From Takashimella koratensis (taxonomy: Eukaryota; Basidiomycota; Tremellomycetes; Trichosporonales; Tetragoniomycetaceae): 64,000 nucleotides of DNA. Positions within the stretch are counted from its first letter, which is position 1. Each line of letters begins with the position of its first letter. Below are positions 32,528-45,380 of this stretch, piece after piece. Made by a program: the position numbers and the translations under genes. The DNA lies in the NCBI GenBank assembly GCA_003116875.1, contig BCKT01000003.1, forward strand, positions 1,621,185 through 1,685,184. Direction: 5' to 3'. Below the pieces are notes generated by a model that was not told the origin of the DNA, searched no databases, and was given only the letters and a program-made list of their open reading frames with translations.

Positions 32528-34397
32528 ATGATGAGCGTAGTCGCCAGCGCTGTAGCGATGGAGGCCCGTGATGCCGGGTTTGAACACATTGGCACTACGG
32601 TGAGTGGCAAGGTGTCTTGAAGTAGAACAGATGGACCGTCGCTCTCTCGATTGTTGGAGACTCGGCTGACGAAGATCGGTGCAGACTATCAATTACTTTG
32701 ATATGTATGGGCCGGTGATCATCGGGTCCTTTGTTGGCTGCTTTGCGTGGTCGGCTTTCCTTGTACGTTCCCTTCGATGCTGTCCTTGACCAGACCCCGC
32801 TGATCCCTGTTCTTCCACCAGGTCTTGGTTAGTTGCAACTCTTATCAACCATCAACGTCCAGCCATCGAGAGCAAGGGCTAACGTTCTCCAGGCATACCT
32901 CTACTTTCGCTTATATCCCACGGACAGCCGAAGCTCGAAGATCCTGGTGAGTTTGAAGGCCTTGGAGCAACGCTACTTCTCCTGAGAGTCGCAGCTGATG
33001 GATGTTGTCAATCGGCAGGTGGTCACGTTGATCTGCCTTACTACGGGGACGACCTTGGCGGGATTCATCCGGGTGATGAAAGTCGCCGTCATTCACCCCG
33101 GCGATCGAGTCTTTGTAAGTCTGGCTTGAAGCCTATCACCGCTTTGATTCCAGGCCGCGACTGACTTGCTATGTTTCTCCAGTATCTCGATATCAAAGAT
33201 CGCAAGGAAGTTTGGATCTCACGTCTCTTCGCTGGCCTAACTTGCAACATCTGCGGAGGGTTCATGCTCATTCGTATCGTCAAATTCGCCCAATCGTTTC
33301 GCATGACTCGGGGGAAGATGTACAGGGTCTTTGTATGGGGTTTGACCGTTGTGTTGGCGATTCTTTGGGTGTTCAGCGTCGCATGTGGTCTCAGTGTCCC
33401 CATCTACCTCGCGGTGAGTACTTCATGCGGGCAGAAGACATGTTCACCAACAGTCGGCGCTGACCGAGACATTTCTTCACCTGGCAGACGCTCGACTCGT
33501 ACACTCAATTGGAATGGCAAGGGAACGGCGTTAAGGGTCTCTTCACCATCCTCACTGACCTGCAAGTCGGGTCTTTCCTGGTTAGTCCACCGTTACCCCC
33601 AAGCAGCTCTCCGCAACGACAAGATGTTGATGGTTTTCCTAGGCTGTCGACGTGGCGATCACTGTCTGCATGACGACAATGCTACACAGCGCTCGGGTGA
33701 GTGTTGTTCTGCCCGTCACGGTATCTGCGACTCAAGCTAACTTCGGATACAGTCAGGTTTCGCGGCGTCGGACAAAGTGATCGATTCGCTCATCTACATC
33801 GTCTTGAAAACGGGTGGTCTGGCGACGTGTATCCAACTGGCTCAAGCACTCACTTACAACTTAACGTAAGTGACGCTTCCCAGCTCTATCTGCGTGCACC
33901 TCTGAGACTGAGTTTTAATTGCCTTCTCTCCACGCAGGACGACTACATGGGGGGAGTGCTTTCCCATGTTCATTGGCCAGATGTTCTCCGCCAGCGTCCT
34001 CGCTGTCCTCATGGATCCGCGCCAAATCCACATCCGATACTTCAACCAACAACTAGCCCCCACCGAGTCCATCTCAATGGAGCCCACTAGTCGGGGTATG
34101 GGGCTTGAAACTGAAAAGTCTCTTCGGGGAATGGGGAAGAGCAGGACACTCGATAGCCATGCGGGATGCCTGATGACTTTCCAGGCAGCGTTGGCTAGTG
34201 CCGATGAAGAGTCAGAGATCGAGACCTTACCCGTCGTGTTGCACACTCCCGGGGCGACCTACGACTTTGGTGAAGAGACAATGGCAGAGGCGTCGGCGAG
34301 ACCGCTTAGTGCTGGCACTCTGGCGATTTCGGATGATAATAAGGATGATGATACGGTCTCGATGAACGAGGTCCTGGGCGCCGACGTGTTTTGGTAG
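32528..34397 (+). CDS. DUF6534-like seven-helix fungal membrane protein
   Basis: The frame joins many short exons to about 420 residues from the ATG at 32528. Hydrophobic helices are seen at GPVIIGSFVGCFAWSAFL, VVTLICLTTGTTLAGFI, LFAGLTCNICGGFMLIRIV, VWGLTVVLAILWVFSVAC, VGSFLAVDVAITVCMTTML and GGLATCIQLAQALTY, with a last one at MFIGQMFSASVLAVLM. The opening GxxxIGxF, the YLYFRLYPTD loop after the first helix pair and the final MDPRQ after the last helix follow the pattern of DUF6534 proteins, a large basidiomycete family of unknown function. The C-terminal 120 residues are cytosol-like, polar and acidic. Between the first and second membrane exons a six-base microexon (32822-32827, Val-Leu) is possible; skipping it also keeps frame. 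Function is not known. Confidence 0.8.
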
Positions 34398-34540
34398 ACT
34401 AGTTCAAAAAGGGTGCGGGATGAGTCTGCTTTCTTTCTGCTTTGGATCCTGCCTGTGCGATAAGTCTGTTGTGGATCCATATACATCCTCTGCCATCATG
34501 TACCGAGTGCATCTGTACAACGTGTCTACTCCGACATCGA
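34398..34540. other. Short convergent 3' spacer
   Basis: Only 143 bases lie between the stop codons of the DUF6534-like gene and the kynurenine monooxygenase gene, so their 3' UTRs probably overlap on opposite strands. Confidence 0.6.
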
Positions 34541-36441
<1,901 letters not shown>

Positions 36442-36975
36442 GGTATTGTTGTGACAATTCGGGATTAATAGGAAAGTGGATGAAACGAGAGTGAGGGGGA
36501 TAGGTCATGACGGCGACTGCTGAAATAAAAAAACCCGGATTCGTTAAGCCGACTCGGTGTTCCTAGCCAGATCCATCCTGTTCACATTCTGAGATTGGGC
36601 AAGAGACAAGCAGTGTAGGAGCAAAGCAACTTCCATGCACAAGATAAGAGACTGACTGCAGGCTATGAGACTATGACCAAGGCTAATCGGAATTTATACC
36701 AAGCACGAACCGAGACTAGGGAAAGGATCAAGGAGTATCGACATGGTCGGCGGGGCCAAGAGGTTACTCTAAGGTGAACGAATGAAACAAGGACGAAAGA
36801 GTATAAGTAAAGATCGACGAGCGAGGTAGAGATACAGATAACGAGACCAACATGGCACAGTAGAAGACACAGAGCAGAGAAGAGAGACCGTTCAAAATGC
36901 GAAACCGGAATGGGCAAAGAGAAATAGAGATGACCAGGCAGAGGAAGGACAACAGCAAGTTTCGATGACGTATCG
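36442..36975. promoter_or_regulatory. BNA4 promoter and histidine-kinase 3' region
   Basis: About 530 bases hold the promoter and leader of BNA4 (left) and the 3' UTR of the histidine-kinase gene (right). No coding signal is convincing; the longest frames are hydrophobic but have no family match or splice support. Confidence 0.5.
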
Positions 36976-39900
36976 CTACGACGTCGACATTGCCCGTGCT
37001 CGAGCGATAGCGGCGATCAAGTCTCCCCTGCGCACTATGTCGATGTCAGCTTTTGCACATTGTTGAAAACATTTGCTTCAAATGTTTCAAGGAAAGCGCC
37101 TAGTCTGGGTCACTCACGTGGCTTAGGGAGGTACAAGTCCATCCCAGCCTCGAGACACCGTTCTTTGTCACCGATCATAGCGTGGGCAGTGAGCGCGATG
37201 ATTGGTGTTCTTGGGAACGCGTTGGCGGCCTCAAAGTCACGGATTAAGCCTGTTGCCTCCATCCCGCCCATCACAGGCATCGACACATCCATCTAAGTCT
37301 TGAGTCAGCTCCCAGATTCACTTTCAACCTTCCAGCTTTACTCACCAAGATGACATCGAACGGTGCACCCTCCGCCTGCATCCTCTTCCACTTCTCGATT
37401 GCGATCTCTCCATTATCCGCAACCTCAATACTGTGTCCTGCGACCTCGAGCAACTTGACTGCGAGTTTCTGGTTGACCACGTTATCCTCCGCGAGCAAAA
37501 TATTCAGTACCGCGTCTTTTACGCTATCGCCCGGCTGCATCTGTTGAGACTCGAGGGCGGGGACGATGGCGTTACTGAGTTCCTGCAAGTTGAGTGGGGT
37601 GGTGTAATATGTGTTGATACCCATCTCGAGGCAGTCCTTGACGGGAACGGGTGAGAGGACCTGGGTCGCCGCCGAGGGCAAAGCGAGGAGCCGGCGCCTA
37701 TCGTCATCGAGGTCAATAAAGGACGGGTTGTCGGGTCCAGAAGGTTTCTCGCTGGGCGCGAGGAGGACGATCGGGATGTATCGCAAGTGTTCGATGGTTC
37801 GGATCTTCTCCGCAGCAGTGAGCGAGTCAACAATCATCGTCTCATAATGCGGGAATCCTTCGGGTCCATTGCGCAGGTCCCAGACTTCGTTGGCCGAGTG
37901 GATCACAGTGACCTTGAGGTTGAGCTCGGTGAGCATCTTGACGACGCCCGCCGCGTCGGACAACGTGTCGATGTACAACACCGTCCGACCAGCCCAAGGC
38001 GACAACCTCTCGATCACTTGTTCGCGCGTAAACATCGTCGTCTCCACCGTTGTCGTGAAGTAGAACTTGGATCCCTCTCCAAACTCGCTCTCTACCCAAA
38101 GGTTACCGTTCATCAGGTTGACGAGACGTTTCGAGATGGTCAGGCCCAAGCCGGTACCGCCATACTTGCGCGTGGTCGAGCCGTCTGCCTGCGCAAACGT
38201 GTCAAAGATGAGGTCGAGTTTATCCTGCTTGATGCCGATACCCGTGTCGGCGACGCAAAATTCGAGCTCGACCGCATCGGGCGCGATCGACTTTATCCGA
38301 CAAGTCAGAGCGACTTGACCCTCAGAGGTGAACTTGACGGCGTTGCCGATGAGGTTGGTGATGACTTGACGCAGACGGAGCGGGTCGCCGATCAGCTGGT
38401 CTGGGATCGTTGGGTCGATATCGAAGATGAGGTCGAGCTTGTTCTGCGACGCCTTGACGCACAGCGTCTTGAGGACACCAAAGACGGCGAGACGAAGGGA
38501 GAATGGAATTTGCTCCATAGTCATTCGACCAGCCTCGACTACGATTGTCAGTAACCTTCACAAGGGCATCACCCACTTTTTGAAATATCCAAAATATCGT
38601 CAATGATGGTGAGCAGCGAGCTGGCCAAGCTCGAGACAATCATCAAGTTCTCTCGCTGCTGTCTCGTCAACTCGGATTCAAGAGTCAACACCGTCATGCC
38701 GATAATTCCATTCATTGGAGTCCTGTTCATCGTCAGCTCTCCGTTCTCGACTAACCCGTTGGTAAGTTCAAAACCGATACTCACCTAATCTCGTGCGACA
38801 TGTTGGCGAGGAATTCCGACTTGGACCGGTTCGCCAACTCGGCTTGTTGCCTCGCGCTCGTATTCTTCTCAATACTCTCACGGAGGTTGTACACCATCTG
38901 GTTAATCTTAGTCTTGAGACTGTCCATTTCACCCGAAGCCTCGACAGTGATGAATCGTGTAAAGTCGCCGTCGGTCGCAGCAGCCGAGATCTGAGCGAAT
39001 GCTCGGACCTGTGACGTCAAGTTGGATGCCATTGTGTTGACATTAGATCTGTGACCGGGTCAATTTTCCATCGTCACCACGCTATCAAGAAAACCGTTCT
39101 CCACTTACGTTATCTCCTGCCATGTGCCTTCAATGTTCTCAACTTCAGCCTGCACACCCAATTTGCCTTCGGTACCGACTTCGCGCGCGACACGCGTCAC
39201 CTCGGCAGCGAAAATAGCAAGTTGATCAATCATGTTGTTGATCGTGTTGACGAGGTCGAGAATTTCACCCGAGACAGTGACGCCGACAACCTTTTGCGTC
39301 AAATCACCTCGTGCGACAGCAGTCTATAGGAAACACAATATCAGCATTGTCCAAATGTCAAATATCAGCCCGGGACTCACCGTAGCATGAGCGATCGTTC
39401 GGACCTGGACGGTCAAGTTCGCAGCCATGACGTTGACACAATCCGTAAGATCCTTCCAAGTGCCGGCGACACCGGGCACGCGAGCCTGTCCACCAAGTCG
39501 ACCGTCTGTTCCGACTTCTCGAGCGACACGGGTAACTTCGGATGAGAAGCTTCGAAGAGAGTCCACCATGGCGTTGACCGTGTTCTAACCCTTGCTCAGC
39601 GACTGCTATCTTTGGGCAAAATACTGGTCCACTCACCTTGAGTTGGAGGATCTCACCAAACGCCTCGACAGTGATTTTGGTACTCAAGTCACCGGCGGCA
39701 ACAGCCGTGGTACTACTCATCAGCATCTTGCACCTTCTTCATCCACTTACACTTCAGCGACCGATCGGACTTGGGTAGTGAGGTTAAGAGCCTGGCTGTC
39801 AGCCTAACGTTTCAAAGGCAAAAGCTCACCATGAGGTTGACATTGTCCGTGAGCACTTTCCAGGTTCCTTCAACGTTGGGTACGAGAGCCTGACCTCCGA

Positions 39901-42105
39901 GTTTGCCTTCTGTTCCGACTTCTAGGGAGACACGAGTGACTTCGGCAGCGAATACTGTGAGTTGGGCAACCATGTCGTTTACTGTAATCTTGAGGTCTAG
40001 AATTTCACCATTGACGTCGGCGCTGACCGTCTTGGTCAAGTCGCCCCGAGCGACGGCTTTGGTCTGAGGTGGGAGTGAGCACAAGCCGAGGTGAGAGAAT
40101 CTCGCAGCCCTAACTCACAACATTGGCGATTTCTCGTACTTGGTCGGTAAGGTTACGAGCCATTCGCTATATGTCAGCCGATTCTTCGTCCACCCAGGAC
40201 TCACGTTGACATTCGTTGTCAAGTCTGCCCAAACACCTTCAACGCCTTCGACGACTGCCTGACCGCCAAGGATACCTTCTGTTCCGACTTCCAAGGCGAC
40301 ACGCGTGACTTCTCTCGCAAATGTCGTGAGTTGCTTTACCATGGAATTGACAGTCTGCGCAGCAATTAGCCTTTGCTCCAGACTCCTAGCTTTTAAATCA
40401 AACCTACATCTTTGAGACTGCCCATTTCTCCTTCAGCCTCGATCTCAATCGTCTTGGACAAATCACCCTGAAACCGGGTCAGCTCAGGTCAAACCGAGAA
40501 CAAGCAGCAGACTTACTCTAGCGACAGCGGTTGTAACACTTCCGATGGACCGTACTTGAGTGGTCAGGTTATGACACATCCGATTGACCTGTGCATGGTG
40601 TTAGACCCATTCATTTGCCGCGCGAATAAACCAATTACCACTTACATTGACGGTCAGATCCTTCCATACACCCTCGACATCTGGCACATGCGCTTGACCA
40701 CCCAATTTACCCAACGAGCCGACCTCCAAGGATACGCGACTGACTTCATCTGCTAGTAATCGTAGAGACATGACCTGGTAGATGTCAGCTTTGCTTTCTT
40801 GAACACGCAAGCTAGACTCACCATTCCGTTAACCGTCGTTTTGAGCTCGGCAATTTCACCGCTCGCCTCGACAGTAATCGTTTCACTCAAATCACCTTTG
40901 GCAACAGCCTATCCATCAGCTCCTACCCTTGTTGACCCTTGACTCACCTTGGTGACTTTAGCAATGGATCGGACTTGGTTGGTGAGATTGGCAGCGAGAC
41001 GGTTGACGACGTTTGTAAGTTCCCTCCAGGTGCCTTCGACACCTTCGACAACGGCTTGACCACCGAGTTTACCCTGAGTTCCGACTTCGAGCGAGACACG
41101 CTCGACTTCCGTTGCGAATGTCTTGAGCCGGTCGACCATTGAGTTGATAATGTCCTTCAATTCCGTCATCGCCTGGCCCTCGACGGGGACGATGATTTTC
41201 TGCGTAAGATCGCCAGTTGCGACGGCCTAAGACAGGGTCAGCAATCTCGCTTCTAGTGAAGCTTCAGATTGACGCACCTTGCAAACCCGAGCGATATCCT
41301 GAATCTGAGCCTTGAGAAGACGGAGTTCGTCCTCGGCCGACATGCCACTCTCGCCGACGGGCGAAGTCCAGCTTGCCGCGGCGGGTCCACCGGTGAGGAC
41401 GCTAGCACCACCAGCAGTCGTGAGGATGTGAGCAGAGTTGGCCGGGTAGGCGCGAACAGCAGTGGGAGTAGACATGGACATAGCGAGAGGATGCGAGCTA
41501 AAGGACGGCGAAGAGGACAAGGGGCGAGTGCATGTGGGGCACATGGCCGCATCGGCAGGTGGAGTCCAATCTGGCGTGAGCAAGTTGGTCGGTTGCGGCG
41601 CCTGGGCAGCGTTCGCCACGGCAGCTGCCGCGAGTTCTTTGGCACCTCGCTCGGCTACGATCACGCGTTCGCTGAGAGCGATAACAGCACGCTCAATCGC
41701 CTCTTCGGCTTGGGTCTTGGGCCCCGAGAACGGCTTGACTGCATCGGCGTGGATCTCGGAGACGTCGCCCGTGACGGGGAATGGGTAAGACGGGGAGGGA
41801 GATTGCGAGACGACGGAGAGGAGGTTGAGGAGGTGGGCCTGGAAGGGGGTGGCGTTCGTTGCCAGACCCGCGGCGTCCTGCGCCGGGAGGACGGAGGCGA
41901 AGGGGGTGTCGGCCATGATGGACGGAGGCGCGAGAGTAGGCACGACGACTGCGGAAGGGTCGGGCGGGAGCTCGCAGGTGAGCGCGCCCGGGGTGATGGG
42001 CGGGGTGATGATGGATGGTGCGGGCGAGACTAGGAAAGCCGGATGCGAGTCAGCGTCGACGAAGATGGGATGCGGCGGCTGTGGTTTGGAGTTGGGTCTA
42101 GACAT
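36976..42105 (-). CDS. TCO1: Group III hybrid histidine kinase (Nik1/Tco1 type)
   Basis: This sensor kinase feeds the HOG osmotic-stress pathway in fungi and is the known target pathway for fludioxonil and dicarboximide fungicides. From ATG 42105 the protein has about 1400 residues. A Pro/Ala-rich N-terminus of about 280 residues is followed by six tandem HAMP-type repeats of about 92 residues, each with AVAxGDLT..., [17 protein letters not shown] and GTW.DLT..VN, and then a seventh partial repeat. Next come the phospho-acceptor box [13 protein letters not shown] (split by an intron), the N box [16 protein letters not shown] and GGTGLGL. The receiver domain has LLAEDN, the phospho-site [13 protein letters not shown] and the LTAHA and LPKP motifs. 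There are no membrane helices, so it is cytosolic. The extreme 3' end is uncertain: one acceptor gives a stop at 36976, reading through the last donor gives a stop at 37110. The symbol follows the Cryptococcus name and assumes orthology. Confidence 0.93.
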
Positions 42106-42588
42106 TGCAAGGTGGGTAAGAGAGTGAAAGAGGAAGAGGGGAGGAGGGCGGGAACTGCGTGGAAGTTGACTCGGTAAGAAGGGAGGACGGAGAGGGGATT
42201 ATAGAAGTGATTGTGATGCTGATGGTGATGATGGTGATGAAGATGGGCCCGATGGGTTGGATTGGGATCAAAGGGAGGACGGAGGATGAGAAGGCGACGC
42301 AGGTGGGCCGAGCGGACGGGGACAGAGGCGAAGAAGAGGAAAAGAGCAAGGTAGTAGGTAACAACGAAGGTGACAGCGGGGCACGAGATGGGGAGGACGA
42401 CACTCCCAAAGTGGATGAGACGAGTCTTTACGCGCCTGCTGACCACGACTTGGATCTTGGTGTCGATGAAGGAAACTCTAGCACCCCTTTGCGATTGAGA
42501 ACAACAACACCGCCCTGGTCCTGACATCCTCGGGCCCGTCCCGATCGCCTGCCGTGCGGCCGGTCTAGCCAGGCAGGCAGTGGACAGG

Positions 42589-42612
42589 TGGGAGGGAGGG
42601 AGAGAGGGAGGG
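42589..42612 (+). repeat. G-tract cluster, possible G-quadruplex
   Basis: Five GGG runs occur within about 23 bases (42590-42612), separated by one to five bases. This meets the usual four-tract rule for quadruplex folding on the + strand. It lies about 485 bases upstream of the histidine-kinase start codon, on the non-template strand's complement. Confidence 0.6.
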
Positions 42613-44692
42613 AGTGCGGAGCGGGGCCGCGACCACTCCTTGCACTTGCCCATGTGATTCGAGTCTGGGCCGCACGACCCAAGCAAGCACTCAGCCGAGC
42701 CGGTCCATATTGCTAGTTCCCCCTCGGGTTGTGTACCCTGCTCTCACCTGGAACTTTTGCCTGGGTCTCATTGTCCCAAACTCTAGTGTTTTGGCTCAAG
42801 TCCAGCGGTGAATTGACAGGGGAGGGAGAGCAGACACGGTTTCTAGCGGTCGAGATTTGTGTTGGGGGGAGGAATTAGGAAGCAGGACGAGGTGGAAAGA
42901 TGGGGCTGATCGAAGCGGGCCCGGGCGATCGCAGTCTCCGATGCGGCGACGAGAAGCATGAAGGGAGCGACTCACTGTGAGGAAAGCGAGTACGGGAGCC
43001 GGGGCGAGAGCAAGGACCCGCGGGAGGGCGCGGGCGGGGTGGTGAGGGTGGGTGGGAGGTGGATTGGGATGGACAAGGAGGGAGGGATGAGGATGAGGAT
43101 GGGGGATGCGGTGGTGGTAAGGGGAGGACGGGAGGATAGGCCGGGGGTAATCAAATCCAATCAAATGAAACAATGGGTACACTCTAAGGTGCCTAATTAT
43201 AAACGTCTAATGGATGCATCCCAGTACCGTCGACAGCACTGCACCGCAGCGAATCCGTGTACAAACAGACTCAGCAGATGCATGCATAGGTCTGGGTACA
43301 TGGTGAGTGGGTGCACGCGACGTCTCGAACTGAAGCGAGGTGAACCGAGCCAGATCTCGGGCTCTAGACTCGTCCTCGCCGACAGGATTCATGGTCCATC
43401 TTTGTATACAAACCGTGTCGACGGGGCCACGGGTGGTTAGTCGATACAATGTAGACGCGGGGTAGAATATGCATTGTACAGTACATTCGTCAGCGGCGCA
43501 GGTTGAGGGGAGCGGGTAGGTAGCTGTGACAAGCAAGCCGTTTGACACTCGTCTCGTGTTCTCAATTCAGTCTCGTCCCATTGAGGGTGCGAGAGCTTGA
43601 GCTTGGATGTGGGGATGAATCGGATACGAAACACCAAGATTACATGTTTACAACGACGGCTCGGTCGGTCGGCTACGTTCATTTGGCGGAGCGGCGAGGG
43701 GAGTAGACTGGATGCAGTGGGAACGGGCCAGTGAGAAGGAGGGGGCGATGGAGTGGGAATAAACGGGACAGTGGGAATAGGCTACGGCCAGAGGAGAGGG
43801 ATGAAATCGGACAAGAGGAGAGTTAGCGCAGAACAAAGGTACCGCTATACGCAGGGTTGCAATCGCAGGGGATGACGGCGTATGTAGAGTAGCCCAGCGC
43901 AGGGGGTCAAGTATTGCAGGAATCGACGGAACCCTGTCCCCGTGCTCATACAAAGCTGAATAGGGAAGAAAGAGAGAACAGAGGGGTCGTCGGCCGGAGG
44001 AGCGAAACGCCGACACTCCTCGCTCCTCGCTCCTCACTCCAAGCGCAGTCATGTTCTCGCCCATCCAAGATCCCCACTGGTCCACCCGCTTTCCACCATC
44101 GCACTACCCCTACCCACTACCGACCGACATCCCGGCCGATCCCTGCACCTCTCTCTCACCGCTTCACCGATTCCCCCTTCCCTCGTCCTACCCTGGGTCA
44201 GCAAACTAGCGCTACTTGAGCTTCAGTAGCTCCGACCGATCCTCTCCGGGGCGTCTTGAGCTGGCTTCCTGGGCGCAGACTCGACCCATACTCTCCGAGC
44301 CAAAAGTCTTGGCTTCAAATTGGGGGCGTAGAGCTAAACCCACGCTTATTCAGAACTACAACCGCGCTCGGACCCACGAGACGCAAGAGCAAGTGAACCG
44401 TATTATTCCAACAGAACAAAAATCAGAACCAGGTGATGTATTTGGCCCGGGAGCATGACATAAGCCACTGGTCTGTTTTGTTTGCGTGGGTACAGGACAT
44501 CGCACCAGAGCACAAACGCACGAGCGAGCATATGGGTAAAGTGCAATCGCAGCTTGACGAGTTCCTGACTCCGCGTGTGCCCTAGCCACCGAGCCGGACC
44601 CGCGGCTTCCGGCAGTCCTACCTTCCTGGACCCCAGACCGACCCATGCGTGCGTCAAAGCCAACAAACAACCCTCGTACCTCTCTCTCCCAA

Positions 44693-44721
44693 ACGCCAAC
44701 GCCAACGCCAACGCCAACGCC
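44693..44721 (+). repeat. (CGCCAA)n hexamer repeat
   Basis: Four perfect copies and a partial fifth of the unit CGCCAA, in otherwise non-repetitive non-coding sequence. Confidence 0.8.
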
Positions 44722-45380
44722 TGCAACAGTGCAGTCACAGTGTAGGCTGGGGCGAGGGGGCGCAATCGATCGCCGTGCGTTTCATGTTCCAACCCAGGGC
44801 CCTTGGCACTGCTTTTTTCACAACCCATGGACACCCTCGTCTGTACAGTACTTCACGTCCCGAGTTCACCGGGTCGATCGTTACCCCCGCACTTGACCCT
44901 GTCGATTCCTCTTACCCTCCTGAGGTGTGCTCGCCTATGTATTTCTGTCCCACCCGCTCAGTGTGCCGCCCCGCCCTTACTGCACATTACTTCCCTTGCC
45001 CGAACGTGCGGTCCTGCGGCTTTACGAGCTTTGCAGCCCTGGGGTCCGGACCCTGTGGCTCAACCGGATACCCTTCGGAGACATTTGTATTCTCCTCGAG
45101 CCTGGACGACACTGCCTCTTGCCGCAGCCCATGGCGAGGGCCCACGAGGGAGTGTTTGAGACGAGGACGGCCGGCAGCAGCAGCATGAGCACGAGAAGGA
45201 GTAATGAGTGTGCAAGGGGATAATGTAAAAAGAGGGTACTGTACATGCATACATCGCACGTAGCGTGCGGCAATGTCAAACGTCCATGACAACAGAGATG
45301 CTAGTTTTCAAACCTATTAGACCGAATGGGCCCAGATCCTCAGAGAAGTGGAAGAAGTAGAGGTAGCTACGCTCGTGTTT

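Larger units (their letters stand above)
42106..45380. other. 3.3 kb gene-poor region upstream of the histidine kinase
   Basis: This is the longest stretch here without a supported gene. It lies upstream of the histidine-kinase start and downstream of DHR1. It holds GA-rich DNA (42590-42612, able to form a G-quadruplex), a GAT/GGT-rich run near 42200-42260 and a short (CGCCAA)n repeat at 44693-44721. Several open frames of 80-220 codons occur on both strands, but they are compositionally driven, overlap each other and match no family. A long, possibly spliced kinase leader, non-coding RNA or an unrecognised lineage-specific gene are all possible. Confidence 0.5.

Noticed and set aside
38781..41230. 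Repeated DNA segments that could suggest a transposon or recent tandem duplication
   Set aside because: They are HAMP-type domain repeats within one protein; DNA similarity is low outside conserved codons and intron positions differ.
42030..42686. 218-codon minus-strand frame overlapping the histidine-kinase start
   Set aside because: It is in another frame from the kinase, Pro/Ser/His-rich from simple DNA, and has no domain.
42958..43440. 160-codon + strand frame in the gene-poor span
   Set aside because: Gly/Arg/Glu composition from GA-rich DNA, overlapping open frames on the other strand, no recognisable motif.
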